Part shown: piece by piece, positions 55,616 through 64,000 of the stretch
Numbering within the stretch: the stretch's first letter is position 1
Layout of the letters: the number at the start of each line of letters is the position of its first letter
NCBI GenBank assembly: GCA_946479745.1
Contig: CAMLGZ010000015.1
Coordinates: 1-64,000, forward strand
DNA: 64,000 nucleotides
Reading direction: 5' to 3'
From: an uncultured Pseudoxanthomonas sp.
GTDB taxonomy: Bacteria > Pseudomonadota > Gammaproteobacteria > Xanthomonadales > Xanthomonadaceae
The notes under the pieces: generated by a model
Told to the model about the DNA's origin: nothing
Database searches by the model: none
The model's input: the letters and a program-made list of their open reading frames with translations, nothing else
Position numbers and translations under genes: made by a program

Positions 55616-55978
55616 ATGACCGACCGGCTCTTCGTTTACGGTTCGCTCGCACCAGGCCGCCCGAATGCGCACGTGCTGGCTCAGGTTCCCGGCTTCTGGG
55701 AGGCGGCCACGGTCAGAGGTGTGCTGCGCCATGAGGGCTGGGGCGCCGCAATCGGCTATCCGGGCATCGTCATCGACGAGCATGGCGAAGAGATTGCGGG
55801 ATTCGTCTTCTGCTCCGACGAACTGAGGGTGCATTGGGCGCGGCTCGACCGGTTCGAAGGCGAAGGCTATGTGCGCGTGCTGGCCCCCGTAAAGCTCGGA
55901 AGCGGCACCCGTGTTCAGGCCTACGTTTACGCGCTCAGTGGAAGCGGCGTGTCCCAGGGTTCGTCTGGCGACCGCTGA
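55616..55978 (+). CDS. Gamma-glutamylcyclotransferase-like (AIG2) protein
   Basis: The 120-residue product starts MTDRLFVYGSLAPGRPN, the substrate-binding YGSL motif of GGCT/AIG2-like folds. The conserved catalytic Glu candidate is in RFEGEGYVRV. Enzymes of this type form 5-oxoproline from gamma-glutamyl peptides. It starts 24 nt after the MazF-like gene, with no attC between them. Confidence 0.82.
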   Translation: MTDRLFVYGSLAPGRPNAHVLAQVPGFWEAATVRGVLRHEGWGAAIGYPGIVIDEHGEEIAGFVFCSDELRVHWARLDRFEGEGYVRVLAPVKLGSGTRVQAYVYALSGSGVSQGSSGDR

Positions 55979-56147
55979 CTCGTTCAAGCGGCACCGCAAA
56001 GCGGCCCAGCTCCATTCACCAGCTCCATTCAGTCGTCGCATGCCCGCCTTGGGCCAACCCACTGCCTTCGGATGGCGATCTCCTCGCGACGCGTGCGCTC
56101 GCACCACGTAGAATCGCCGGCCCCCGCGCGCAAGCATCAACCCCTGC

Positions 56148-57509
56148 ATGAGAATCGGCATCGACTTCGGCACCAGCTACTCGGCTGCGGCCGCACGTAT
56201 TGGAGACCGGCTGGAGCACATCCGTTTCGGCGGACTGCCGCAGTTCCGTACCGCGGTGTTTTTCCCCACCGAATTGCCCGACCCGGCCGATTTCCGTCTT
56301 ACCACCGCGCTGGAAGGCGAAGTCGCGATACTGGTGCGTGCGGCCAAGGCCGAGCAGACCCGCAGCGGCGTGATTCCGCGCAGCGATGCGCAGCTGCACC
56401 GCGATGCCGTGCAGATAGTGCGCCGCCAATGGCTGGAGGCGCAGAGACAGGAAGCCGAGGACGCGGCGGCGGATCTGGACGATGCGGTATTCGGCGAGGA
56501 CGCCATCGACCGCTACCTGGAAGAGGGTAGCGGCCACCTGGTGCAGTCGCCCAAATCGATGCTGGGTTACGACCTGCTGCCGCGCGCACGGAAAACCATC
56601 ACCGGCATCGCTGCGCAGATCCTGGAACACATCCGCCTGACCGCCAGCGAGCAGCTGGGCGCCGACGTGCGTCTGGCCACGATCGGGCGGCCGGTGCGAT
56701 TCCGCAGTTCGCTGGGTCCGGCGGGCGGCGAACAGGCGCTGGATATCCTGGCCGAAGCGGCGCAGATCGCCGGCTTCGAGGCGGTGGATTTCCTGGAAGA
56801 ACCCGTCGCCGCCGCACTGCATTACCACGCCGGCAGCGACACCCGGCATTCCACGCTGGTGGTGGATGTCGGCGGCGGCACCACCGATATCGCCCATGCG
56901 CAGGTCGGCGGCAGCCAGGCGCCAGTGATCCATCGCGCCTGGGGTTTGCCCAATGGCGGCACCGACGTGGATCTGGCCCTCAGCATGGCGCACTTCATGC
57001 CACTGTTCGGGCGCGGCGACACCCGCGTGCCCGCGCATCATTTCGTGGATGCGGCCATGGTCCAGGACATGCCGCGCCAGCGCGCGTTCCACAAGCGCGA
57101 TTTCAGCGAAGTGTCCGCGCCTTACAACGCGCGGTTGCGGAAATTGCAGCATGACGGCGGCACCACCCGGCTGTACCGCGCCGTGGAAGCGATGAAGATG
57201 CGGCTCAGCGAGCACGACACCAGTCGCCATGAGCTGGATTACATCGCCGCGGCACTGTCAGTGGAGGCCAGTCGCAACGACTTGCAACTGGCCAGCGCGG
57301 ATTTTCTGGGTCGCCTTGCGCGCCTGTTGCAGGAAGTGGGCGAAGCGTTGGACAGTCCGCCAGACAGCCTCTTCCTGACCGGCGGCATGTCGCGCGCGCC
57401 GTATGTGCAGGCGATGGCGCGCGAGGCGTTTCCGCATGCGCGCGTGGTGCATGGGGATCCTTCGCTGGGGGTGGTTTCGGGATTGGCGAACCATCTTTTT
57501 GGGGATTGA
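56148..57509 (+). CDS. Hsp70-family chaperone, YegD-like
   Basis: The 453-residue protein has the actin/Hsp70 ATPase fold: IDFGTSYSAAA (phosphate 1), EEPVAAALHY, DVGGGTTDIAHAQ (phosphate 2) and TGGMSRAPYVQAM (adenosine). It lacks the substrate-binding domain of DnaK, as E. coli YegD does. Role unknown; probably a chaperone-like ATPase. It borders the cassette-like region on the right. Confidence 0.88.
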   Translation: MRIGIDFGTSYSAAAARIGDRLEHIRFGGLPQFRTAVFFPTELPDPADFRLTTALEGEVAILVRAAKAEQTRSGVIPRSDAQLHRDAVQIVRRQWLEAQRQEAEDAAADLDDAVFGEDAIDRYLEEGSGHLVQSPKSMLGYDLLPRARKTITGIAAQILEHIRLTASEQLGADVRLATIGRPVRFRSSLGPAGGEQALDILAEAAQIAGFEAVDFLEEPVAAALHYHAGSDTRHSTLVVDVGGGTTDIAHAQVGGSQAPVIHRAWGLPNGGTDVDLALSMAHFMPLFGRGDTRVPAHHFVDAAMVQDMPRQRAFHKRDFSEVSAPYNARLRKLQHDGGTTRLYRAVEAMKMRLSEHDTSRHELDYIAAALSVEASRNDLQLASADFLGRLARLLQEVGEALDSPPDSLFLTGGMSRAPYVQAMAREAFPHARVVHGDPSLGVVSGLANHLFGD

Positions 57510-57633
57510 TCGGATCTTCGTTGCTGCGATTTCGCTCGCTGTTCCTACTATATTCTCCCGCCGCACAAGCACGTCGCCTCTTCCATCAGCGGAGTGGTGC
57601 CTCTTCGTTACGCTGAAACGAAGCGTAGTGGAA

Positions 57634-57829
57634 CCCCTTCTCCCCTTGTGGGAGAAGGTGCCCGAAGGGCGGAAGAGGGGTGAGCGGAGCGGCAATCCAT
57701 GGTCAATGTAGTCAACACAACAATCGATATCGAATGCGGTCGCGGCATTACTGGGCCAATTTACTGTCTCCGCTCACCCCTCTCCCGCCGCGCAGGCGCG
57801 TCGACCTCTCCCACAAGGGGGAGAGGTGG
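57634..57829. repeat. Roughly 200-bp CTTCTCCC-type inverted repeat (copy 3)
   Basis: Left end CCCCTTCTCCCCTTGTGGGA and right end GGGGGAGAGGTGG. The inner part contains CAACAATCGATATCGAATGC, which recurs in the copy at 63489. Upstream (57547-57632) is a decayed relative. The remainder of the 453-bp gap before the next gene (57830-57962) shows nothing. Confidence 0.85.
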
Positions 57830-57962
57830 TAATCCCGTGGCTTTCTGATCCACGGGTTGGTGCCTTTCTCTGTAGTCGCAAAAAAGCCGCTGCCGCCACA
57901 AACCCATGCCGCTACGGCTGTCCGCGCTTTAGACTATCTTCTCCTTCACCAGCGGATTCCCA

Positions 57963-58841
57963 ATGCGCCTGGGCCTTGCAGCCAATCGCCTGCACCATCA
58001 CAACCGGGACGCGGCCCTGTTCCGCTGGCTGCGTGCCTGCGAAACCGGCATCCGCGAGTTGAAGCTGGGCTTGCACGCCGTCGGCCGCACCCATGACGCC
58101 ATCGCCGAGGCCGGCATACTGACCGACTACCCTGGCTTGCGGCGCTATCCGCATGGTCGCGAAGGCGGCCTGATGAAGCTGGTCGCCGAAGTGGTGGGCC
58201 TGGAGGGTGCCGAGCGCAGCCTGGATGGTGCTATCTATCTGATCGATCCGGTGGATCCCTCTTCTATTTTTCCGGAAGCGACCGCGCTCAAGCGCCAATG
58301 CGTGATTCACGGCAAACCCTTCCTGTCCACAGTGGCTTCGGCGCGGGACTGGATCGAGATGGAACGTATCCATGCCGGCTTTGCGCCGGACCCCGGTGCG
58401 GATCGCTTCCATGCACTGGAAACGCAGACGCTGGCGCTGATCGCGCACGATGCAATGAAGCCGCAGATGCTGGCGTTCGCGGCGGAGCATTTCGATGCGC
58501 TGTCGCGTTTCGCGCACCGGGTCGCCACCGGTACCACCGGCCAGCGCCTCAACGAACTGGCCTGGAGCCTCGGCTGGCCGCAGGACCGCCTGTGGGCCGA
58601 GCGTTACCAGAGCGGTCCCATGGGCGGCGATGCGCAGATCGCAGACCGCGTGCTGGAACGCCGGTGCCAGCGCGTGGTCTTCTTCGAGGATCCGCATGTC
58701 GCCCGTCAGCACGAAGCCGATATCCAATTGCTGGAGCGCGCCGTCACCACGGTGACCGACGAAGCGGTGTGCACGACCTCGCCCGCCGTCGCCCGTCGCT
58801 GGCTGCAGGCGGTAGCGCTACGCGCCGATCGCGGCAGCTGA
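57963..58841 (+). CDS. mgsA: Tandem methylglyoxal synthase, N-terminal copy degenerate
   Basis: The 292-residue protein holds two methylglyoxal-synthase-like domains in a row; usual enzymes have about 150 residues. The C-terminal copy (about 156-285) keeps LIAHDAMK (H162), ATGTTG (phosphate site, 188-193), SGPMGGD with catalytic D223, FFEDPH and the H250 equivalent. The N-terminal copy (1-135) aligns in order (AANRLHHH, AVGRTHDAIAEAG, AIYLIDPVDPS, HGKPFLSTVASARDWIE) but lost the catalytic Asp and the TGTTG site. The enzyme turns dihydroxyacetone phosphate into methylglyoxal. A regulatory role for the N-terminal domain is inference. One nt separates it from the transporter gene downstream. Confidence 0.88.
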   Translation: MRLGLAANRLHHHNRDAALFRWLRACETGIRELKLGLHAVGRTHDAIAEAGILTDYPGLRRYPHGREGGLMKLVAEVVGLEGAERSLDGAIYLIDPVDPSSIFPEATALKRQCVIHGKPFLSTVASARDWIEMERIHAGFAPDPGADRFHALETQTLALIAHDAMKPQMLAFAAEHFDALSRFAHRVATGTTGQRLNELAWSLGWPQDRLWAERYQSGPMGGDAQIADRVLERRCQRVVFFEDPHVARQHEADIQLLERAVTTVTDEAVCTTSPAVARRWLQAVALRADRGS

Positions 58842-58842
58842 C

Positions 58843-60024
58843 ATGAGCGACTCTTCTTCGCCGCGCCTGCTGCGCGATTTTTCCCTTTCCGCCGTCGCCG
58901 CCGGTTTCGTCACCGTACTGGTGGGCTTCACCGCCTCGGCGGTGATCGTGTTCCAGGCTGCGCAGGCGCTGGGCGCTTCGGAAACGGAGATCGCTTCGTG
59001 GATGTGGGCGCTGGGTCTGGGCATGGGCCTGACCTGCATCGGCCTGTCGTTGCGTTACCGCATGCCGGTCGTGACGGCATGGTCCACGCCCGGTGCGGCG
59101 ATGCTGATCGCCAGCACGGCAGGGCTGCCTTATCCGGAAGTGATCGGCGCGTTCGTGCTGTCGGCGTTGCTGATGGCCATCGCCGGCTTCACCGGCGTGT
59201 TCGAGCGCAGCTTGAGCCGCATTCCGGCTTCGTTGGCATCGGGCATGCTGGCCGGCGTGCTGCTGCGCTTCGGCCTGGATGTGTTCGTCTCCATGCAAAC
59301 GCAGTTGGGCATGGCGCTGACCATGTTCGTGACCTATCTGTGCGGGCGCCGCCTGTTTCCACGCTATGCGGTAATCGTGACGTTGCTGATGGGCATCGCC
59401 ATCGCCGGCGCGACCGGGCTGCTGCATACCGGCGGAGTACGCTTGGAGTTGGCCCGGCCGGTATTCACTCTGCCGTCGCTGTCGTTGGCTTCGGTGTTCG
59501 GCATTGCGCTGCCGTTGTTCATCGTCACCATGACCTCGCAGAACGTGCCGGGCGTAGCCGTGATCCGCGCCTCGGGTTACGCGGTGCCGATCTCCCCGGT
59601 GATCGGCTGGACCGGCGTGGCCAACGTGCTGCTGGCCCCGTTCGGCGCGTTCGCCCTGAACCTGGCCGCGATCACCGCGGCGATCTGCATGGGCCGCGAA
59701 GCGCATCAGGATCCGGAGCGCCGCTATGTGGCCGCGGTGTTCGCCGGCCTGTTCTATGTGCTGGTGGGCCTGTTTGGCGCCACGGTCGCGGCGGTGTTCG
59801 CAGCCTTCCCGAAAGAGCTGGTGATGGCCATCGCCGGGCTTGCCTTGTTCGGCACCATCGGCAACAGCCTGGCGGCGGCGATGCGCGAGGAAAGCGATCG
59901 CGAACCGGCGCTGATCGCTTTCCTGGTGACGGCCTCGGGCATTTCATTGGGCGGGATCGGTTCGGCGTTCTGGGGGCTCGTCGCCGGCGCGATCACGTTG
60001 CTGGTATGGCGCCGGAAGAGCTGA
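58843..60024 (+). CDS. BenE-family benzoate/H+ symporter-like protein
   Basis: The 393-residue membrane protein has about 11 segments. BenE-family motifs include FTASAVIVFQAAQALG, WSTPGAAMLIAS, TSQNVPGVAVIRASGY and NLAAITAAICMG. BenE carries benzoate or related aromatic acids. The stop of the methylglyoxal synthase gene is 1 nt upstream, so co-translation is likely, but a substrate link is not obvious. Confidence 0.9.
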   Translation: MSDSSSPRLLRDFSLSAVAAGFVTVLVGFTASAVIVFQAAQALGASETEIASWMWALGLGMGLTCIGLSLRYRMPVVTAWSTPGAAMLIASTAGLPYPEVIGAFVLSALLMAIAGFTGVFERSLSRIPASLASGMLAGVLLRFGLDVFVSMQTQLGMALTMFVTYLCGRRLFPRYAVIVTLLMGIAIAGATGLLHTGGVRLELARPVFTLPSLSLASVFGIALPLFIVTMTSQNVPGVAVIRASGYAVPISPVIGWTGVANVLLAPFGAFALNLAAITAAICMGREAHQDPERRYVAAVFAGLFYVLVGLFGATVAAVFAAFPKELVMAIAGLALFGTIGNSLAAAMREESDREPALIAFLVTASGISLGGIGSAFWGLVAGAITLLVWRRKS

Positions 60025-60025
60025 A

Positions 60026-60163
60026 CGCGTAGGAGCGACGTAAGTCGCGAATCCATAGCCTCAAACCGCGTATGAATGGATATGAATTGCGATAGATGAG
60101 CTAAGGATGCCTTCGCGACTTACGCCCGAAGGAAGTCCTCTCGGGGGACGTCGCTCCTACGCG
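60026..60163. repeat. Inverted repeat, GTAGGAGC-type (copy 5)
   Basis: Left arm CGCGTAGGAGCGACGTAAGT (60026-60050) pairs with the right arm ending TCGCTCCTACGCG (60163). The right arm is split by a 24-nt insert containing GGAAGTCCTCTCGGGGGA. Confidence 0.85.
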
Positions 60164-60277
60164 CTCACACGCCATTTTCGTTTGCATTCGCTCAGCAATG
60201 TGCAGGGCACGTGAGTTCATGTTGCAGTTCTATTCTTTTCTGCACACTCGTTGCTCATTCCAACGCGGGAGAAATCC

Positions 60278-60718
60278 ATGCGCAAGTTCCAACCACGAAT
60301 GTTGTTGCTGTCGACCGCGCTGATGGCATCCGGAGCGGCCTTGGCGCAAACGCCCAACCCCGACGCGCTCACCGAGCCTCAGGTCCGTGCCTTGCTTACG
60401 GAGAAAGGTTATACCCGCATCGACGATCTGGACTTCGAAGACGGCGCCTGGGAAACCGACGCGACCAGCGCCGATGGGAATCGCGTCGACGTGCGTGTCG
60501 ACCCGGCCAGCAAGCGCATTTTCGCCGAAGCGCTGGTGTCCACGCTGAGCGAGGACGACGTCAAAGCCAAATTGTCGGCGGCCGGCTATTCGAAGGTGCA
60601 CGACGTCGACTTCGATGACGGCGTGTGGAAGGCAGAAGCCGAACGTGCCGACGGTAACGATGTCGAGATCCATCTCGATCCGAAGGACGGGCATATCCTG
60701 CATGTCGAGAACGATTGA
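60278..60718 (+). CDS. Secreted PepSY-domain protein
   Basis: The 146-residue protein has a signal peptide (to about residue 25, AALAQ) and two PepSY-like units (LTEPQVRALLTEKGYTRI and LSEDDVKAKLSAAGYSKV, each followed by D-F-D-G and WxxxA). PepSY domains are thought to inhibit peptidases or bind in the periplasm. GGGAGAAA lies before the ATG. An intrinsic terminator follows. Confidence 0.85.
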   Translation: MRKFQPRMLLLSTALMASGAALAQTPNPDALTEPQVRALLTEKGYTRIDDLDFEDGAWETDATSADGNRVDVRVDPASKRIFAEALVSTLSEDDVKAKLSAAGYSKVHDVDFDDGVWKAEAERADGNDVEIHLDPKDGHILHVEND

Positions 60719-60741
60719 GCTCCTGTAACGCATGAGTACGG

Positions 60742-60771
60742 AGAAGGCCGCAGCAATGCGGCCTTCTTTTT
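60742..60771 (+). terminator. Intrinsic terminator after the PepSY gene
   Basis: A perfect 10-bp stem, GAAGGCCGCA with TGCGGCCTTC around a GCAA loop (60743-60766), is followed by TTTTT. It is the clearest Rho-independent terminator in the window. Confidence 0.9.
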
Positions 60772-60874
60772 GGAGCGTCCGCGCCCACTGAAATCGCCTT
60801 GTTTCCCGTTTGCAGGACCGGACTGGCGCGGCGGCGATTTGCGGCCGACAATGTCTCCCCCGGAGGACACATCC

Positions 60875-61234
60875 ATGTTGAAGCGCAGTCTCATCGCCAC
60901 CTTGCTCGTCGTCAGCGCGGCCGCCAGCGCCCAGACCGCACCCGCACCGGCGTCCCCCAAGATCAGTCCATCGCTATACGCGATCAATTCGGCCGCACTG
61001 GCTTCTGCCATGACCTACTGCAGCACCAAGCACGGCAACCTGCTCGCAGGGTCTCCGGGCCAGGCCTGTTTCCTGAAGGCACGGCAAGTACTGGCCAATT
61101 ACGGGTTGAAGAAAGTTTCCGCCGATGTCGACGGCCGTTGCAACAATCCCGCGACCTTCAACACCTGCCTGACGCCTGAAGTGGGCAAGCTGGTGTACGC
61201 ACTGAATGCGGAGTTCGTGAAGCAGGGCTTGTGA
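60875..61234 (+). CDS. Small secreted protein of unknown function
   Basis: The 119-residue protein has a signal peptide (MLKRSLIATLLVVSAAASAQ) and four cysteines in the mature part (Cys in MTYCSTKHG, QACFLKA, GRCNNP and FNTCLTP), so disulfides are likely. No family recognised. GGAGGA lies 8 nt before the ATG. Its own promoter should lie after the terminator upstream. Confidence 0.78.
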   Translation: MLKRSLIATLLVVSAAASAQTAPAPASPKISPSLYAINSAALASAMTYCSTKHGNLLAGSPGQACFLKARQVLANYGLKKVSADVDGRCNNPATFNTCLTPEVGKLVYALNAEFVKQGL

Positions 61235-61255
61235 CCTGCCACTAAACCTTCTTTC

Positions 61256-62103
61256 CTACAGGCGGATTGCGCCGATCGTTTGCTGCAACGCGTGCGTTTG
61301 GCCGGGCGCCAGCGAAACCACATCTTCGCCTGCATTGGCCGCTTCCAGGCATACGAAGCGATGCCAGCCGTCGGCCGGTGCGTCGCCGATTGCGGCGATG
61401 CCGGACGCGCCCGGATTCCAAACCACCAACGAATGGCTGCCCGAAGTAGTCAGATCGATGCGTCGACCCAGGACCGGGTCGATCAGCGCGAAGCGGTTGC
61501 CGGTACGGTGGTAGATGCGGTCGCTGCGGCCGGGATCGCGCGGATCCTGCAGATTCCATTCCCCCGAATGCACGTGCTCGTTGCCGTCGTACTTGTCCGC
61601 ATATGTCAATCCGTCCAGCCCGCTCACCTGCACGCGCTCAGCATCGCCGACATGAAAATAAGTGTGCAGCGCCTGCGTGAACGCGACCGTTTCCTTGCCG
61701 TTATTGCGTGTGGTCAACGACTGCCGCAGTTCATGGCCGATGTGCAGCGTTTGGCTCAATCGCAGCGGAGTGCCCGTGCGTTCCGGCAGGCTCAGTTCGA
61801 TCGTCGCCACACCTTCGGAATCGAAGCTCGAGTCTGTCAGCGTCCACCGGGTGTTGCGCGCGAAACCGTGTTGCGGTACTTCCGCCGATTGTCCCTGGCG
61901 CCCGAAATACGGCCAGCACACGGGCACGCCGCCGCGGATCGCGTCGGGCGCGCGTTTGCTGACCGGTGAGAGCCACAACAGGTCGTCGAATCCGCGCGGC
62001 GCGTACGACAGCAACTGGCCGCCATGCAGCGAGATCGCCGCGCTGGCGAGCGGGGTATCGATCCGCAACGCGGGAAGGCCTTGGAACTGGCTCGCTTCTA
62101 TCT

Positions 62104-62107
<4 letters not shown>
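61256..62107 (-). CDS. yeaD: D-hexose-6-phosphate mutarotase, YeaD
   Basis: The 283-residue aldose-1-epimerase-like enzyme interconverts anomers of glucose 6-phosphate. The start is TTG 62107, which overlaps the MFS stop by 4 bp (TTGA) and has GGAGC/GGAGCC just before it. Conserved features: HGGQLLSYAP, GGVPVCWPYFG, PQHGFARNTRW, ALHTYFHVGDAERVQV, WNPG and CLEAAN. Sec or Tat leaders are absent. It shares a transcript with the upstream transporter gene, suggesting sugar uptake. Confidence 0.9.
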
Positions 62108-63390
<1,283 letters not shown>

Positions 63391-63488
63391 CAGAAAGGCC
63401 GGAGTTTAGCCTTTCCTTTGTTTTCTTGCGGGGAAGGAGTTACGCCCGTACTGATCCGGGTTCCCGCTAAAACACTACAAGTCGGATG

Positions 63489-63710
63489 CCCCCTTCTCCC
63501 CCTGTGGGAGAAGAGCCTGCCCCGTACTTGATACGGGGTGCCCGAAGGGCGGAAGAGGGGTGAGCGGTGTGGCGATCTATAGCCAACATGGTCAGCACAA
63601 CAGTCGATATCGAATGCGGTAGCCGCACTAGTGAGTCAACTTTACTGTCTCCGTTCGCCCCTCTCCCGCCGCGCAAGCGCGTCGACCTCTCCCACGAGGG
63701 GAGAGGTGGG
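63489..63710. repeat. Roughly 200-bp CTTCTCCC-type inverted repeat (copy 4)
   Basis: Left end CCCTTCTCCCCCTGTGGGAG and right end GGGGAGAGGTGGG. A 24-bp insert (CCTGCCCCGTACTTGATACG) interrupts the left arm and has its own palindrome. The inner CAACAGTCGATATCGAATGC matches copy 3. It ends 1 nt before the stop codon of the DUF559 pseudogene. Confidence 0.85.
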
Positions 63711-64000
63711 TCAAGTTCGATTGCTGGTTAGTACTCTCAGTATTTCTTCCAGCACCAGATTGTTACGCAGCAAAACGTCGTCATTCCAGAAGCGCAAGGC
63801 CCGGAAACCCTCACCTTCAAGCCATTCCGTACGTATAGCGTCTGAAAGCTGCGCATCAAGGTGCTACCCGCCATCCACCTCGATGACAAGCCGACGTTCA
63901 AAGCAGACGAAATCCACGATGTAGCGCCCGAGGGGCTGCTGCCTTCTGAACTTGCATCCCGCAAGTCGCCCCGCCCGGAGGTTTCGCCACAGCTTTGTTT
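63711..64000 (-). pseudogene. DUF559 (Vsr-like) endonuclease-domain protein, amber codon, cut by the window end
   Basis: The minus-strand reading frame shows a DUF559 domain: KLWRNLRAGRLAGCKFRRQQ, then PLGRYIVDFVCFERRLVIEV, DGG and HLDAQLSDAIRTEWLEGEGF with RFWNDDVLLRNNLVLEEILR. A TAG at 63864-63866 sits where family members have Gln (EVDGGQH), so a single CAG to TAG change is enough. The frame ends TGA 63711-63713. The 5' end lies beyond the window. DUF559 is a restriction-endonuclease-like fold; here it is most likely dead unless the amber codon is suppressed. Confidence 0.8.

Noticed and set aside
56008..56033. Tandem CCAGCTCCATTCA duplication near the Hsp70 gene
   Set aside because: Only two copies; no structure or function can be supported.
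63737..63964. A 75-codon minus-strand frame reading MRDASSEGSS
   Set aside because: It is an alternative frame of the DUF559 pseudogene, whose true frame is clear.

Overview
The window is high-GC gammaproteobacterial chromosome. Gene content (I78-type lipoproteins, an IorA/IorB fusion, an M61 peptidase, a MoxR/DUF58 operon, many dispersed GTAGGAGC-type hairpins) points to Xanthomonadaceae/Lysobacteraceae, close to Lysobacter, Luteimonas or Pseudoxanthomonas. The genus is an inference from style and content. No rRNA, tRNA, CRISPR array, phage, transposase or integrase gene was seen.

Layout. 1-14 kb: the end of an AAA+ ATPase, gamma-glutamyltransferase, a 2OG-Fe(II) oxygenase, a large indolepyruvate:ferredoxin oxidoreductase, a YjjJ/HipA-family kinase-like toxin with its own N-terminal helix-turn-helix and repeated upstream operators, an MltB-type lytic transglycosylase, an M61 peptidase and a six-helix membrane protein. 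14-22 kb: an AlgI-like MBOAT acyltransferase coupled to a frameshifted SGNH partner, a DUF938 methyltransferase, a NYN/LOTUS RNase-like protein, a FAD dehydrogenase and a GH43-like secreted glycosidase. 22-34 kb: one same-strand block, Tat-exported TldD-like protease, TldE-like partner, DUF4159 protein, MoxR ATPase, DUF58 protein, BatA-like protein, a 74-codon linker ORF, DUF4175-like and glutamine-amidotransferase-like membrane proteins. The last six genes overlap or nearly touch. This is the best candidate for an undescribed cell-envelope system. 34-45 kb: a very large M48 membrane protease, an MrfA-like helicase, a YprB-like exonuclease carrying an in-frame repeat insertion, an SDR, a zinc-ribbon protein, a frameshifted topoisomerase IB and two tandem I78 lipoproteins. 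45-52 kb: gltB-gltD and a GH5 glucanase.

52.4-56 kb is unlike the rest: more A/T-rich, with six small one-orientation genes of mostly unknown function separated by attC-like hairpins, then a MazF/PemK gene and a gamma-glutamylcyclotransferase-like gene. It reads as an integron cassette array without an integrase (a CALIN). 56-64 kb: a YegD-like Hsp70, a tandem-duplicated methylglyoxal synthase next to a BenE transporter, two small secreted proteins (one PepSY-type), yeaD overlapping an MFS transporter gene, and a DUF559 endonuclease pseudogene cut by an amber codon.

Three classes of dispersed inverted repeat run through the window: GTAGGAGC-type hairpins (five copies), roughly 200-bp CTTCTCCC...GGGAGAGG elements (four copies) and long double hairpins with an A/G-rich AGCAARA centre (three copies). 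Two copies of the last class lie inside open reading frames without breaking them.
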